Origin: Streptomyces sp. NBC_00271
GTDB lineage: Bacteria; Actinomycetota; Actinomycetes; Streptomycetales; Streptomycetaceae
NCBI RefSeq assembly: GCF_036178845.1
Contig: NZ_CP108070.1
Span: 10,168,001 to 10,232,000, forward strand
Direction of reading: 5' to 3'
DNA length: 64,000 nt
The position numbers were made by a program, and so were the translations under genes. Below the pieces are notes generated by a model. The model had not been told where the DNA came from. It ran no database searches and saw nothing but the letters and a program-made list of their open reading frames with translations. Of the stretch, positions 26,340-34,054 are shown in pieces; the stretch's first letter is position 1, and the number at the start of each line of letters is the position of its first letter.

Positions 26340-26737
26340 GATGGGCGGTCTGGGGGCGCGGAGTTCCGTCTGCCGCTGCTGATCAGCCTGTTCGGGTTCG
26401 CCGCGCTCTCCGCGGTCATCTTGAACAAGGCGATGAGCCTGGTCGTGGCCCTGGTCACCCTGCCCGCCCGCTTGGCGGCGGTCCCGGCCGCCGAGGTGGC
26501 CGCGCGCCGGCCGGTCGCGGTCAACCTGCTGGCCGGGAGCCTGCTGGGCGCGTGGGCCGGAGCGTCCTGGGCGGTGCGGATGCGCAGCTCCACGCTGTAC
26601 AAGGTGCTGGCGGCCCTGATGGTGTTCATGGCGACCGCCCTGATGGTCACGCACACCACCGCCCTGGACGCGCTCGCGCTGCCACCGTGGGCTCAGGTGT
26701 CCTGCGGGGTCGTGGCCGGGTTCGGCATCGGGGTGGT
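26340..26737 (+). pseudogene. TauE/SafE (TSUP) transporter remnant
   Basis: The frame reads GGAEFRLPLLISLFGFAALS, then a stretch through NKAMSLVVALVTLPARLAAV, RMRSSTLYKVLAALMVFMAT and CGVVAGFGIGVV, the N-terminal half of a sulfite exporter TauE/SafE family protein. The expected N-terminus (LDVLGGMGG) lies in another frame just upstream, and the sequence breaks off after GIGVV into unrelated DNA, so the second half is gone. It is a frameshifted and truncated remnant. Confidence 0.7.
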
Positions 26738-26815
26738 TCAGCTCGGGTTGAGGCACTGCGCGTCCGTCGGGTGCATTCCCAGGTGGTCGGCCACCGCCTG
26801 GTCGTCTCGTGGCTT
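26738..26815 (-). pseudogene. MarR-type regulator fragment
   Basis: About 25 codons read AVADHLGMHPTDAQCLN and then stop. This matches the entry of the winged-helix domain in MarR-family regulators (ADRLGLHATDLQCLNLL-like). Nothing else of the gene remains. It abuts the TauE remnant and lies divergent from the NmrA-type gene, so it may once have regulated that gene. Confidence 0.45.
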
Positions 26816-26820
26816 AATAT

Positions 26821-26833
26821 CTGCGCGGCGCAG
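26821..26833. promoter_or_regulatory. palindrome in NmrA-type gene promoter
   Basis: CTGCGC-G-GCGCAG, perfect 6+1+6, lies upstream of the probable -10 box TACATT (26845-26850) of the next gene. Confidence 0.45.
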
Positions 26834-26856
26834 AGAATGTCTTGTACATTGGCTGC

Positions 26857-27741
26857 ATGACGCAGAGAATCTCCCAACCCACCGTCGCTGTCACTGGCGC
26901 GACCGGCGCCCAGGGCGGCGCTACCGCTCGGGCCCTGCTCGGCCACGGGTTACGGGTCCGCGCGCTGACCCGTAACCCGTCGTCCGCGGCCGCCGAGCAG
27001 TTGCGCCGACTCGGCGCGGAGGTGGCGTACGCCGACTTCGACGACCGCGTCGGCCTGGATGCCGCGCTCGCCGGGGCCGACGCACTGTTCGCGATGTCCA
27101 CGCCCTTCGGCACCGACATCGACGCCGAGGTGCGGCAGGCGGTCACGTTGCTCGACGCCGCCGCCGCGAGCGGGACCGTCCGGCACATCGTGTTCACCTC
27201 GGCCGCCAACGCGGACCGCGGCACCGGCATCCCCCACTTCGACAGCAAGCACCGCATCGAGCTCCACCTGCGGAGCCTGGGCATCCCCTGGACGGTTATC
27301 GCCCCGGGCGTCTTCATGGACAACTACACCGGCGAGTGGACGATGAGCGGCCTGCGCGAGGGCCGGTTCGCCCTGCCTCTGCCCGCCGACCTGCCGCTGC
27401 CGTTCATCTCGGCCGCCGACATCGGCGCGTTCGCGGCGCTCGCCCTCCGGCATCCCGAGGAGTTCGCCGGTCGGCGCATCGACCTCGCCTCCGATCGTGT
27501 CACGTGCTCCGAGATCGCCGAGGCCCTCTCCACCGCCTGCGGTCGTCCGATCGAATTCGCGCCGGTCCCCCTCGCTGAGATCGAGGCGTACTCCGCTGAT
27601 TTGGCCACCATGTTCCGCTACTTCGCCGGTACCGGTCTCGACGTGGACGTCGAAGAGCTGCGGCGCGACCACCCCGAGGTGGGCTGGCGGAGCTTCGCCG
27701 ACTGGGCAGCCGCCCAGCACTGGGATCTGGAGGCCCGGTAA
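26857..27741 (+). CDS. NmrA/HSCARG family NAD(P)-binding protein
   Basis: A 294-residue atypical SDR: cofactor motif VTGATGAQGGATARALL, then the NmrA-like body (DALFAMSTPFGTDIDAEV, HIVFTSAANAD, IPWTVIAPGVFMDNY, PFISAADIGAFAALAL). The catalytic YxxxK pair is not evident, so a redox-sensing or reductase role as in NmrA/HSCARG/QorB proteins is likely. The ATG at 26857 lies only seven bases after TACATT, so the message is probably leaderless. Confidence 0.9.
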   Translation: MTQRISQPTVAVTGATGAQGGATARALLGHGLRVRALTRNPSSAAAEQLRRLGAEVAYADFDDRVGLDAALAGADALFAMSTPFGTDIDAEVRQAVTLLDAAAASGTVRHIVFTSAANADRGTGIPHFDSKHRIELHLRSLGIPWTVIAPGVFMDNYTGEWTMSGLREGRFALPLPADLPLPFISAADIGAFAALALRHPEEFAGRRIDLASDRVTCSEIAEALSTACGRPIEFAPVPLAEIEAYSADLATMFRYFAGTGLDVDVEELRRDHPEVGWRSFADWAAAQHWDLEAR

Positions 27742-28110
27742 AGGAGATGCCGAGGTACGCCAACAGCTTCGCGAGTCGGATACCGAGATACAGCCGGCTT
27801 TGAAGGCGTCAAAGCACGGTGGTCGGCACTGAGGGACGGCTTGCCGTCGTCAGGGCTTGGGCGTCCCAGCCCGAGGCGAGGAGCACGGCGGCGGGGTTGC
27901 TGGCGGCGGCGATGACGTCGCGGTGGATCTGTGCATCGTGGTCGAGTTCCGCTTCAAAGTACAAGTGGCCGACAAGGCCGGGACGAAACTCGGCTCGGCC
28001 TTGTCGGCCATCACCGCCGTCCTCGGTGATGGCCTTGAATTCGAGCTTGTCACGTAGGGCGATGTGGTGACGTTCGTGGTGTAGGGAGCCCTGGCCTGTC
28101 TGTGTGCGGA
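27742..28110. other. gap without a supported gene
   Basis: Between the NmrA-type and F420-reductase-like genes. A short plus frame (27902-28057: DLCIVVEFRFKVQVADKAG) and a minus frame (about 28070-27809: LEFKAITEDGG) both look partly coding, but neither has a start with a ribosome site or a recognisable family. Probably degraded DNA like that at 26.3-26.8 kb. Confidence 0.4.
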
Positions 28111-28707
28111 TCAGCGGGCGATCGAGATCGCGAACGGCGCGAATCCGCTGGACCGGATCACGTGCGGTACGAACAGGATCGCGGCCTCGACAGCCCGCGC
28201 GGTCTCGATCCCGCCGAGGTCTGTGATCCACTCCTGGTGCCAGCCGAGGTCCAGGAGAAGCTCGTGGACGACCTGCTTGGCCTCCGGGTCCTTGCCGGAG
28301 AGGAAAGCGGTTGGCGTCTGGGCGAGCGCGGCGGGGGCGGTCATCACCGAGTGAAGCATCGTGTTGAGCGTTTTGACGACGAGCGTCTCCGGCAGCGCGT
28401 CTTGGAGTTGCTCCGCGAGACTTGAGCCGGGGTAGAGCAGATCGGCGGGCAGTCCGTCCGGTCCGTCGACAGTGGCGTTGGAGACGTCCACGAGGATCTT
28501 GCCCCGCAGCTCCGTGCGCAGTGCGGCGAGCCGCTCCAGCGAGCCGGCGCCCGGCGTGGCGTTGATGACGATCTGTGCTGTGCGGACGGCTTCGGCGGCA
28601 GCGCCTGGCGAGCGGTCCGCCACGGTCACCTCGTGCCCGGCCCGAGTGAGGGCGGTGGCCAGGCCGCCGCCGACGCGGCCGCCGCCGAGAACGGTGATCT
28701 TGCTCAT
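28111..28707 (-). CDS. NADPH-dependent F420 reductase-like oxidoreductase
   Basis: A 198-residue Rossmann protein (MSKITVLGGGRVGGGLATAL; INATPGAGSLERL; VDVSNATVDGPDGLPADLLYPGSSLAEQLQ; VVKTLNTM). This is the F420:NADP oxidoreductase-like fold (NADP_Rossmann plus a short C-terminus). Many such actinobacterial proteins do not use F420, so cofactor and substrate are open. It lies 48 bases after the IMPase-like gene on the same strand, likely one operon, opposite a LysR regulator. Confidence 0.85.
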   Translation of the reverse strand: MSKITVLGGGRVGGGLATALTRAGHEVTVADRSPGAAAEAVRTAQIVINATPGAGSLERLAALRTELRGKILVDVSNATVDGPDGLPADLLYPGSSLAEQLQDALPETLVVKTLNTMLHSVMTAPAALAQTPTAFLSGKDPEAKQVVHELLLDLGWHQEWITDLGGIETARAVEAAILFVPHVIRSSGFAPFAISIAR

Positions 28708-28755
28708 GCTGAACTGGTCCTCCTGGTCTTTCTGGTTCTCGCAAGTGGTCAGGGG

Positions 28756-29595
28756 TCAGCGGGACAGCGTGGCAACCGCATCGGCGTGCACGCCGGATGC
28801 CGCGGCCAGGAAGCTTTCGCTCTCCGGGGTCCAGGGGTGGCCCTCGGCGTCGGAGATCCGTCCGCCGGCCTCCGCGACGAGCAGCGCCCCGGGAAGCAGG
28901 TCCGCGCGGGCCCCGGCGAACTGCCAGAAGGCGTCGATCCGGCCTGCGGCCACGTTCAGCAGGTGCAGGGTGGCGGGCACGGATGTCCGCACCACGAGCG
29001 CGTCGAGGAGCATCTCGGTGATCGAGGAGCCGACGCGCCGTACGACCTTCTCGTCCTCGTCCGGCCTTGCCTGGCTCGTGGCCACGATGCTCAGGCCGAG
29101 GTCCGTGGTCCGGGACACGTGCAGCGGCCGGCCGTCGAGGTGGGCGCCGGCGCCGGTGAGCGCGGTGTAGGTCTCGCCGGTCAACGGCAGGTGGACCGCG
29201 GTGAGCACCGGCTGGTTGTCGCGCACGAGGGTCGCGGTCACCGCCCACTCCGGCAGGGCGTGCAGGTGGTTGACGTTGCCTTCGGCCGGGTCCACGACCC
29301 ACCATTCGCCGGACGGCAGAGCGCCGCCCGCCAGCTCGTCCTCCACCCAGCGGGCGTCCGGGCGCAGGGCTGTGAGGCGGGGGCGCAGGATGTCGAGGGC
29401 CGTGTCGTCGTTGGCGGCGAGCGCGCGCATCAGCTCTTCGCGGCTCTGGTAGCGGACCACGTCGCCGAAGCGCTCCTGCAGCGCCGAGCCCGCCGTGCGT
29501 ACGGCGATCGCTGTCCGTGCGAGCAGGTCGGCGTCGGAGGTGGGGGCGGAGTCGGCGGCTGCGGTACTACCGGTGTTCTGAATCGACTCGGGCAT
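28756..29595 (-). CDS. inositol monophosphatase family protein
   Basis: A 279-residue IMPase-like protein. The metal site reads WWVVDPAEGNVNHLHALPEW, a variant of the usual D-P-[IL]-D-G-T-x-N-F, so one metal-ligand Asp is replaced by Glu and Thr by Asn. The C-terminal AGGRISDAEGHPW motif is normal. GGGAG precedes ATG 29595. Catalysis may be altered; some such variants act on other phosphomonoesters. It is first in the operon with the F420-reductase-like gene and divergent from LysR. Confidence 0.85.
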   Translation of the reverse strand: MPESIQNTGSTAAADSAPTSDADLLARTAIAVRTAGSALQERFGDVVRYQSREELMRALAANDDTALDILRPRLTALRPDARWVEDELAGGALPSGEWWVVDPAEGNVNHLHALPEWAVTATLVRDNQPVLTAVHLPLTGETYTALTGAGAHLDGRPLHVSRTTDLGLSIVATSQARPDEDEKVVRRVGSSITEMLLDALVVRTSVPATLHLLNVAAGRIDAFWQFAGARADLLPGALLVAEAGGRISDAEGHPWTPESESFLAAASGVHADAVATLSR

Positions 29596-29640
29596 GGCGG
29601 TACTCCCGTCTGAGCAGGGGTGATTGAGACCAACCGGGCG

Positions 29641-29653
29641 AGAACCAGGTTCT
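29641..29653. promoter_or_regulatory. 13-bp palindrome, possible LysR site
   Basis: AGAACC-A-GGTTCT, perfect 6+1+6, lies in the divergent promoter region 46 bases upstream of the IMPase-like start. Confidence 0.5.
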
Positions 29654-29693
29654 TTTGCGCCCGCATCTCGAAGGTAGAAGCGGCCATCGTTAA

Positions 29694-29711
29694 CTTCAAG
29701 TGCATGTAAAG
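29694..29711. promoter_or_regulatory. imperfect dyad next to LysR start
   Basis: CTT-N12-AAG with TGCA at its centre, about 20 bases before the LysR gene. It fits the size of a LysR-type autoregulatory site. Confidence 0.4.
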
Positions 29712-29730
29712 CACGGCTAGGATGACTCCC

Positions 29731-30636
29731 ATGCAATTGGATCTGAATCTGCTCGCCGCGCTCGACGCTCTCCTGGAGGAAGGCAGCGTGGCCGGCGCCG
29801 CCGACCGCCTGCACGTCACCGCCCCCGCGATGAGCCGCAGCCTCGGCCGGATCCGGCGCACGACGGGCGATCAGATCCTGGTGCGCACAGGGCGCACGAT
29901 GACCCCGACGCCGTACGCGATCGCCGTCCGGGAACAGGTGCACGACCTGCTCCAGCAGGTCCGGGGCGTGCTGGCGCCGAGCCGTGAACTCGACCTCGCG
30001 ACGCTCGAACGCACCTTCACACTCCGCTGGCACGACGCACTCGTCGCCCTCAGCGGCCCCGCGCTTCTCGCTGCCGTGTGTGAGCAGGCGCCGGGTGTGC
30101 GGCTGCGCTTCATCGCGGAATCGAGCATCGACACACCCGAGTTGCGCCGCGGCGAGGTCGACCTCGCCGCGAACGCGGACCGCCCGACGGCACCCGAGAT
30201 CCGCGCCGATCGGGTGGCCGAGACCCAGCACGTCATCGTCGTGCGGCGGGGACACCCGCTCACCCGTGTCAAGGCCGTCACCGCCGCGCGGTACGCCTCG
30301 GCCGAGCACATCACCGTCTCGCGGCGCGGAAAGGTGAGCAACATTCTCGACGACGTTCTCGCGCGACTGGACCTCACCCGACGTGTGGTGGCGACCGCGC
30401 CCACCGAAGGAGCCGCGTTCGAGTTCGTGCGAGGCTCCGACCTCCTCGTCACAGCCCCCGAATCCACGGCGCGTTCGGCCGCCGTGGATCTCGGCCTGGT
30501 CCTGCTCCCGCTCCCGCTCGATCTGCCGCCGGCCCCGGTGTACCTGTCATGGCATCAGCGCTATGACACCGACCCCGCACACATCTGGCTACGCGATCTG
30601 GCACGGACCGCGTTGACCAGTGGGATGACGCGATGA
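29731..30636 (+). CDS. LysR family transcriptional regulator
   Basis: A 301-residue LysR protein: winged helix LDLNLLAALDALLEEGSVAGAADRLHVTAPAMSRSLGRIRR, then a two-part co-inducer domain (HDALVALSGPALLAAV, RADRVAETQHVIVVRRGHPLT). ATG 29731 is preferred because AGGA lies eight bases upstream; ATG 29722 is also in frame. Divergent from the IMPase-like/F420-reductase-like operon, which is its likely target. Confidence 0.92.
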   Translation: MQLDLNLLAALDALLEEGSVAGAADRLHVTAPAMSRSLGRIRRTTGDQILVRTGRTMTPTPYAIAVREQVHDLLQQVRGVLAPSRELDLATLERTFTLRWHDALVALSGPALLAAVCEQAPGVRLRFIAESSIDTPELRRGEVDLAANADRPTAPEIRADRVAETQHVIVVRRGHPLTRVKAVTAARYASAEHITVSRRGKVSNILDDVLARLDLTRRVVATAPTEGAAFEFVRGSDLLVTAPESTARSAAVDLGLVLLPLPLDLPPAPVYLSWHQRYDTDPAHIWLRDLARTALTSGMTR

Positions 30637-30732
30637 GAGGACTGCGTCAAACGGCACGTTGACACCTGCCGATGTCGGCGACCTGCCGGCGAGCCGCGAC
30701 CTCCGAGACGGCGTGCCCAGCGTGCCCGGCGG

Positions 30733-31056
30733 TCAACTCCTGGCGTGCCGTCTCAAGGCGACGGCGTCGGACATAGGCGCCGACCGGACCGTGGCCGACG
30801 ATCCTCCGATCGAGATCGTGCGGCCGGTCAGCGGCCCTGGCGGGACGGGCTTGCCGGTCAACTGGCCGGGGAAGAACCCGCCCCAGATCTGCATGTACCC
30901 CGCTGAGATCTGCTCCTGCATCGCGGGGATGGACTCGGCCAATCAGCGTCGCTGTGGCCGGCGGCCAGGTCGCCGGCCCACCACCTCCTCGAATCCCGGT
31001 ACCGCACTCGGGATCGGCTTGGGATCCACCACGAACACGTCGAAGTCAAGGCTCAT
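30733..31056 (-). pseudogene. MBL-fold hydrolase remnant
   Basis: From ATG 31056 (good ribosome site GGAGAAG) the frame reads MSLDFDVFVVDPKPIPSAVPGFEEVV and stops at 30943. A second frame then gives AESIPAMQEQISAGYMQIWGGFFPGQLTGKPV and ends at 30733. Both parts resemble an MBL-fold metallo-hydrolase, but the HxHxDH core is missing and the parts are out of frame. It is therefore a deleted and frameshifted relic. Confidence 0.55.
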
Positions 31057-31127
31057 CGTCTTCTCCGGTCCTCCGGCATCGCTGACTCGGCTTGACCTCA
31101 TGATCACTCCGGCGGACGGCGGCGGAG

Positions 31128-31191
31128 TATCAGCATGTTGACTGCACTGCGAGCCCGAGCCGCGCGGCCGGTTGCAGTCATGTTGCTGATA
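31128..31191. repeat. 19-bp inverted repeat in divergent promoter region
   Basis: Left arm TATCAGCA-N3-TGACTGCA (31128-31146) and right arm TGCAGTCA-N3-TGCTGATA (31173-31191); 16 of 19 positions pair. The 26-bp spacer is GC-rich. It lies between the diverging MBL and aldo/keto reductase remnants, so it is probably a surviving operator pair. Confidence 0.6.
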
Positions 31192-31225
31192 CCTCCCCAC
31201 GGTGCGTTGCCGGATGCTGGTTTTC

Positions 31226-31408
31226 ATGAACCTGAACGCAGCCACATCCGGGGGCGGCGCGCGCCTGCTGGCGGACGGGAACCAGGTGCCGGTGCTCGGC
31301 CTCGGCGTCTGGCAGGTACCGGCCGGGCGCGCGTGCGTCAACGCCGTGAGCTGGGCTCTCGACGCCGGTTACCGGCATATCGACACGGCTCAGGCATACG
31401 GCACATGA
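31226..31408 (+). pseudogene. aldo/keto reductase N-terminal fragment
   Basis: Sixty residues read [20 protein letters not shown] and [17 protein letters not shown], the beginning of an aldo/keto reductase up to the DTAxxYG catalytic Asp/Tyr region, then a stop. A normal member has about 280 residues. The remainder is not found before the STAS gene. Confidence 0.75.
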
Positions 31409-31476
31409 ACGTGTAGCTCATCCCCCGTCGCCATGGAGGAAGGCCTGAAGTGCGCCATCCGGGAGGGCAGCAGGGG

Positions 31477-31857
31477 TCATAACGTGCCCGACGTGGCCTC
31501 CGGCTGCCCCAGCGCCGCGTCCAGCGACGCCGAGGGCGGCAGGAGCCGGGCCAGGCCGGTCACCTTGAGGACGCGTAACGTCAGCGGCCGGGTGCAGACC
31601 AGGTGCAGCCGGCCGCCCCGGTCGAGAACGCGGCTCCTGGCGCGGTACAGCAGACGCAGCCCGGAGCAGTCGAAGAACTCCACGGGCCGCAGGTCGATCA
31701 CGATCTGCGGCTCCGGGTGCCCCGTCTCGGCGTCCAGGTACGGCGTGATCTCCAGCGCCGCGACGATGTCGATCTCCCCGTGGAACTCCAGCACCGTGTG
31801 ACCCCGGTCCAGGCGGACGCGCAGATGACGGGTGGGCGGTGCGGGGTCGTACGTCAC
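31477..31857 (-). CDS. STAS domain anti-sigma factor antagonist
   Basis: A 126-residue STAS protein: HTVLEFHGEIDIVAALEITPYL, then IVIDLRPVEFFDCSGLRLLYRA with the phosphorylatable Ser, then GGRLHLVCTRPLTLRVLKVTGL. Such proteins bind anti-sigma kinases of the RsbW type to release a stress sigma factor. GTG 31857 has GGAGG upstream; a longer frame to 31911 is open but lacks a site. No kinase or sigma factor gene is adjacent. The palindrome GACATATGTC (31969-31978) lies upstream. Confidence 0.88.
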   Translation of the reverse strand: MTYDPAPPTRHLRVRLDRGHTVLEFHGEIDIVAALEITPYLDAETGHPEPQIVIDLRPVEFFDCSGLRLLYRARSRVLDRGGRLHLVCTRPLTLRVLKVTGLARLLPPSASLDAALGQPEATSGTL

Positions 31858-32021
31858 GGCGACATCGCCTCCAACCGGCTGCTGACCCACTCCTGGTGGC
31901 AGGGCCCGCAAAACCGTTCCCTGCTCTGCAAGTTACCCTCGTTGGAGTGAATTCCAGCATGTTCGATTGACATATGTCTGTGATTTGCAGGGCGAGTCGC
32001 CCCTCGGGTCGGCCACGCGGA

Positions 32022-32459
32022 TCACGACAGAGCGTGCCACGCCTTGGACAGAGCCTGGCGGAACTGATCCGTCTGGTGTGCGCTGAGCTCGCGCACCATG
32101 CGTTCCTCCAGCTCACGCACCGCGTCGGTGTACCGCGCCAGTAGCTCACGCCCCTCGTCGGTGAGCAGGATCAGCAGCTCGCGCCGGTTGTGCGGATTGC
32201 GCTCGCGGCGGATCAGTCCGCGGTTCTCCAGTGAGCGCACCAGGTCGGCCATCGACTGCGCGGTCACGAAGGAGTCCCGCGCGAGCTGTGCCGCCGAGAG
32301 GCCGTCGTGTCGCTCCAGCACGGTGAGTGACGTGTACTGCAGTGCGGTGATCCCCGCCGGCTTCACCAGTTCGTCGAGGTGGGAGCGTACGACTAGCTCC
32401 ACCTGCTTGACCATGTAGAGCAGGGACGGAGGTGCCTTCGTTGCCTGGGTGCCGACCAT
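32022..32459 (-). CDS. MarR family transcriptional regulator
   Basis: A 145-residue winged-helix regulator: ITALQYTSLTVLERHDGLSAAQLARDSFVTAQSMADLVRSLENRGLIRRERNP with the wing NRRELLILLTDEG. Divergent from the aldehyde/alcohol dehydrogenase operon, with two copies of one palindrome in the 105-bp gap. It probably represses that operon and itself until an aromatic or aldehyde-type ligand binds (inference from family and layout). Confidence 0.93.
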   Translation of the reverse strand: MVGTQATKAPPSLLYMVKQVELVVRSHLDELVKPAGITALQYTSLTVLERHDGLSAAQLARDSFVTAQSMADLVRSLENRGLIRRERNPHNRRELLILLTDEGRELLARYTDAVRELEERMVRELSAHQTDQFRQALSKAWHALS

Positions 32460-32478
32460 GGGTTCAGCCTAAGCCATT

Positions 32479-32529
32479 GACAGGAATCCTGTCCGTAATG
32501 AAACTGCGAACCAACAGGAATCCTGTTGG
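32479..32529. promoter_or_regulatory. twin MarR operators
   Basis: GACAGGA-A-TCCTGTC (32479-32493) and CCAACAGGA-A-TCCTGTTGG (32511-32529) are both perfect and share the core ACAGGAATCCTGT. Centres are 34 bp apart. TTGACA (32477-32482) overlaps the first. Confidence 0.85.
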
Positions 32530-32564
32530 TTGAAATCTTGGCGATCAAGGCTGAGGAGTGGGCA

Positions 32565-34022
32565 ATGACGACCACCTTCGAGAGCGGGCCCGGGCGGCTG
32601 TTCATCGGCGGACAGTGGCGCGAGGCGGCCGACGGAGCGCGTACGGACGTGATCGACCCGTCCACCGGCCAGGTGGTCACGACGGTCGCCGAGGCGGGTG
32701 CGGCGGACGTGGACGCCGCCGTACGCGCCGCACGGGAGGCCTTCGACCACGGCCCCTGGGCCGGCCTGAGCGGACGGGAGCGGGGCAGGGTGCTGCACCG
32801 CGTCTCGGAGCTCATCCGCGAGAACGCCGACGAGCTCGCCGCCCTGGAGAGCCTCGACGTCGGCAAGCCCCTCTCCCTGTGCCGCCCCGTCGACGTGCTC
32901 ACGGCGGCCGACGAGTACGAGTACTGCGCCGCGCTCGCCCAGACCCTTGACGGCGCCACCCGCGACACCCCGCTGGGCGCCTTCGCCTACACGCGCCGGG
33001 GACCGCTCGGCGTGGTCGCCGCGATCACGCCCTTCAACTTCCCGCTGATCCTCTCCAGTTCGAAGCTCGCCCCGGCTCTCGCGGCCGGGAACACCGTGGT
33101 GCACAAGCCCGCCGACGAGACCCCGCTCAGCGCCCTGTACATGGCCCGCCTGCTCCAGGAGGCCGGGGTCCCGGACGGCGTGGTGAACGTCGTCACCGGC
33201 AGCGGACCGGTCGCGGGCGAGGCGCTGCTGCGCAACCCCGGCATCGACAAGCTCGCCTTCACCGGTTCGACCGCCGTCGGCCGGCACGCCGCGAGCGTCG
33301 CGGGCGAGGCGCTCAAGCCGGTCACCATGGAACTGGGCGGCAACGCGGCCCACGTCGTCTTCGAGGACGCCGACCTGGAGAAGGCGGTCGGCGCGGTCAT
33401 CAAGGGATTCGTCTTCAACACCGGGCAGTTCTGCATGGGCGGCCCGCGGCTGCTGGTGGCACGCTCGGTGTACAGCACCCTGCTGAACATCCTCGCCGAC
33501 GCCGTCCCCGGCGTCCCGGTCGGCGACCCCCGCGCCCCCGAGACCGTCGTCGGTCCGATGGCGGGGGAGAGGCACCTCAGGAAGGTCGAGGAGTACGTCG
33601 AACTGGCCCGCAAGGAGGGCGCCCGCATCGTCTGCGGCGGCGAGCGGCTCGAACTGAACGGTGGCTACTACTACAAGCCCACGGTCCTCGCGGGCCTGCC
33701 GAACGACTCCCGCGTGATCCAGGAGGAGATCTTCGGCCCGGTCCTCACCGTCCAGCCCTTCGACACCGAGGACGAGGCCGTCGAACTGGCCAACTCCACC
33801 CCGTACGGCCTGGCTTCGGGCATCCAGACCTCCGACCTCACCCGCGCGCACCGCGTCGCCGACCGGCTCCAGGCGGGCATCGTCTGGATCAACGACTGGG
33901 CGATGCTCGACCCCGCGGTCCCCTTCGGCGGGGTCAAGGACTCCGGCTTCGGCCGGGAGTACGGGCCCGAGGCCCTCGCCTCCTACACCAAGGTCAAGTC
34001 CGTCGTCGTCTCGCTCGACTGA
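32565..34022 (+). CDS. aldehyde dehydrogenase family protein
   Basis: A 485-residue NAD(P)-dependent aldehyde dehydrogenase. Catalytic Cys is in FNTGQFCMGGP, the general base Glu in PVTMELGGN, and the cofactor motif is FTGSTAVGRH. It oxidises an aldehyde to the acid. With the alcohol dehydrogenase 32 bases downstream it makes a two-step alcohol-to-acid pathway like the benzyl alcohol/benzaldehyde pair XylB/XylC. The start is ATG 32565 with GAGGAG upstream. Expression is probably controlled by the divergent MarR. Confidence 0.92.
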   Translation: MTTTFESGPGRLFIGGQWREAADGARTDVIDPSTGQVVTTVAEAGAADVDAAVRAAREAFDHGPWAGLSGRERGRVLHRVSELIRENADELAALESLDVGKPLSLCRPVDVLTAADEYEYCAALAQTLDGATRDTPLGAFAYTRRGPLGVVAAITPFNFPLILSSSKLAPALAAGNTVVHKPADETPLSALYMARLLQEAGVPDGVVNVVTGSGPVAGEALLRNPGIDKLAFTGSTAVGRHAASVAGEALKPVTMELGGNAAHVVFEDADLEKAVGAVIKGFVFNTGQFCMGGPRLLVARSVYSTLLNILADAVPGVPVGDPRAPETVVGPMAGERHLRKVEEYVELARKEGARIVCGGERLELNGGYYYKPTVLAGLPNDSRVIQEEIFGPVLTVQPFDTEDEAVELANSTPYGLASGIQTSDLTRAHRVADRLQAGIVWINDWAMLDPAVPFGGVKDSGFGREYGPEALASYTKVKSVVVSLD

Positions 34023-34054
34023 GCCGCGCACCATCACCAAAGGGAGTTCGTACG

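Noticed and set aside
30640..31420. Insertion sequence around the remnants
   Set aside because: No transposase frame, terminal inverted repeats or target duplications are visible; the 19-bp inverted repeat lies between promoters.
31858..31990. SigB-type promoter upstream of the STAS gene
   Set aside because: A GGGTAA -10-like box exists but no matching -35 at 14-16 bp was found.
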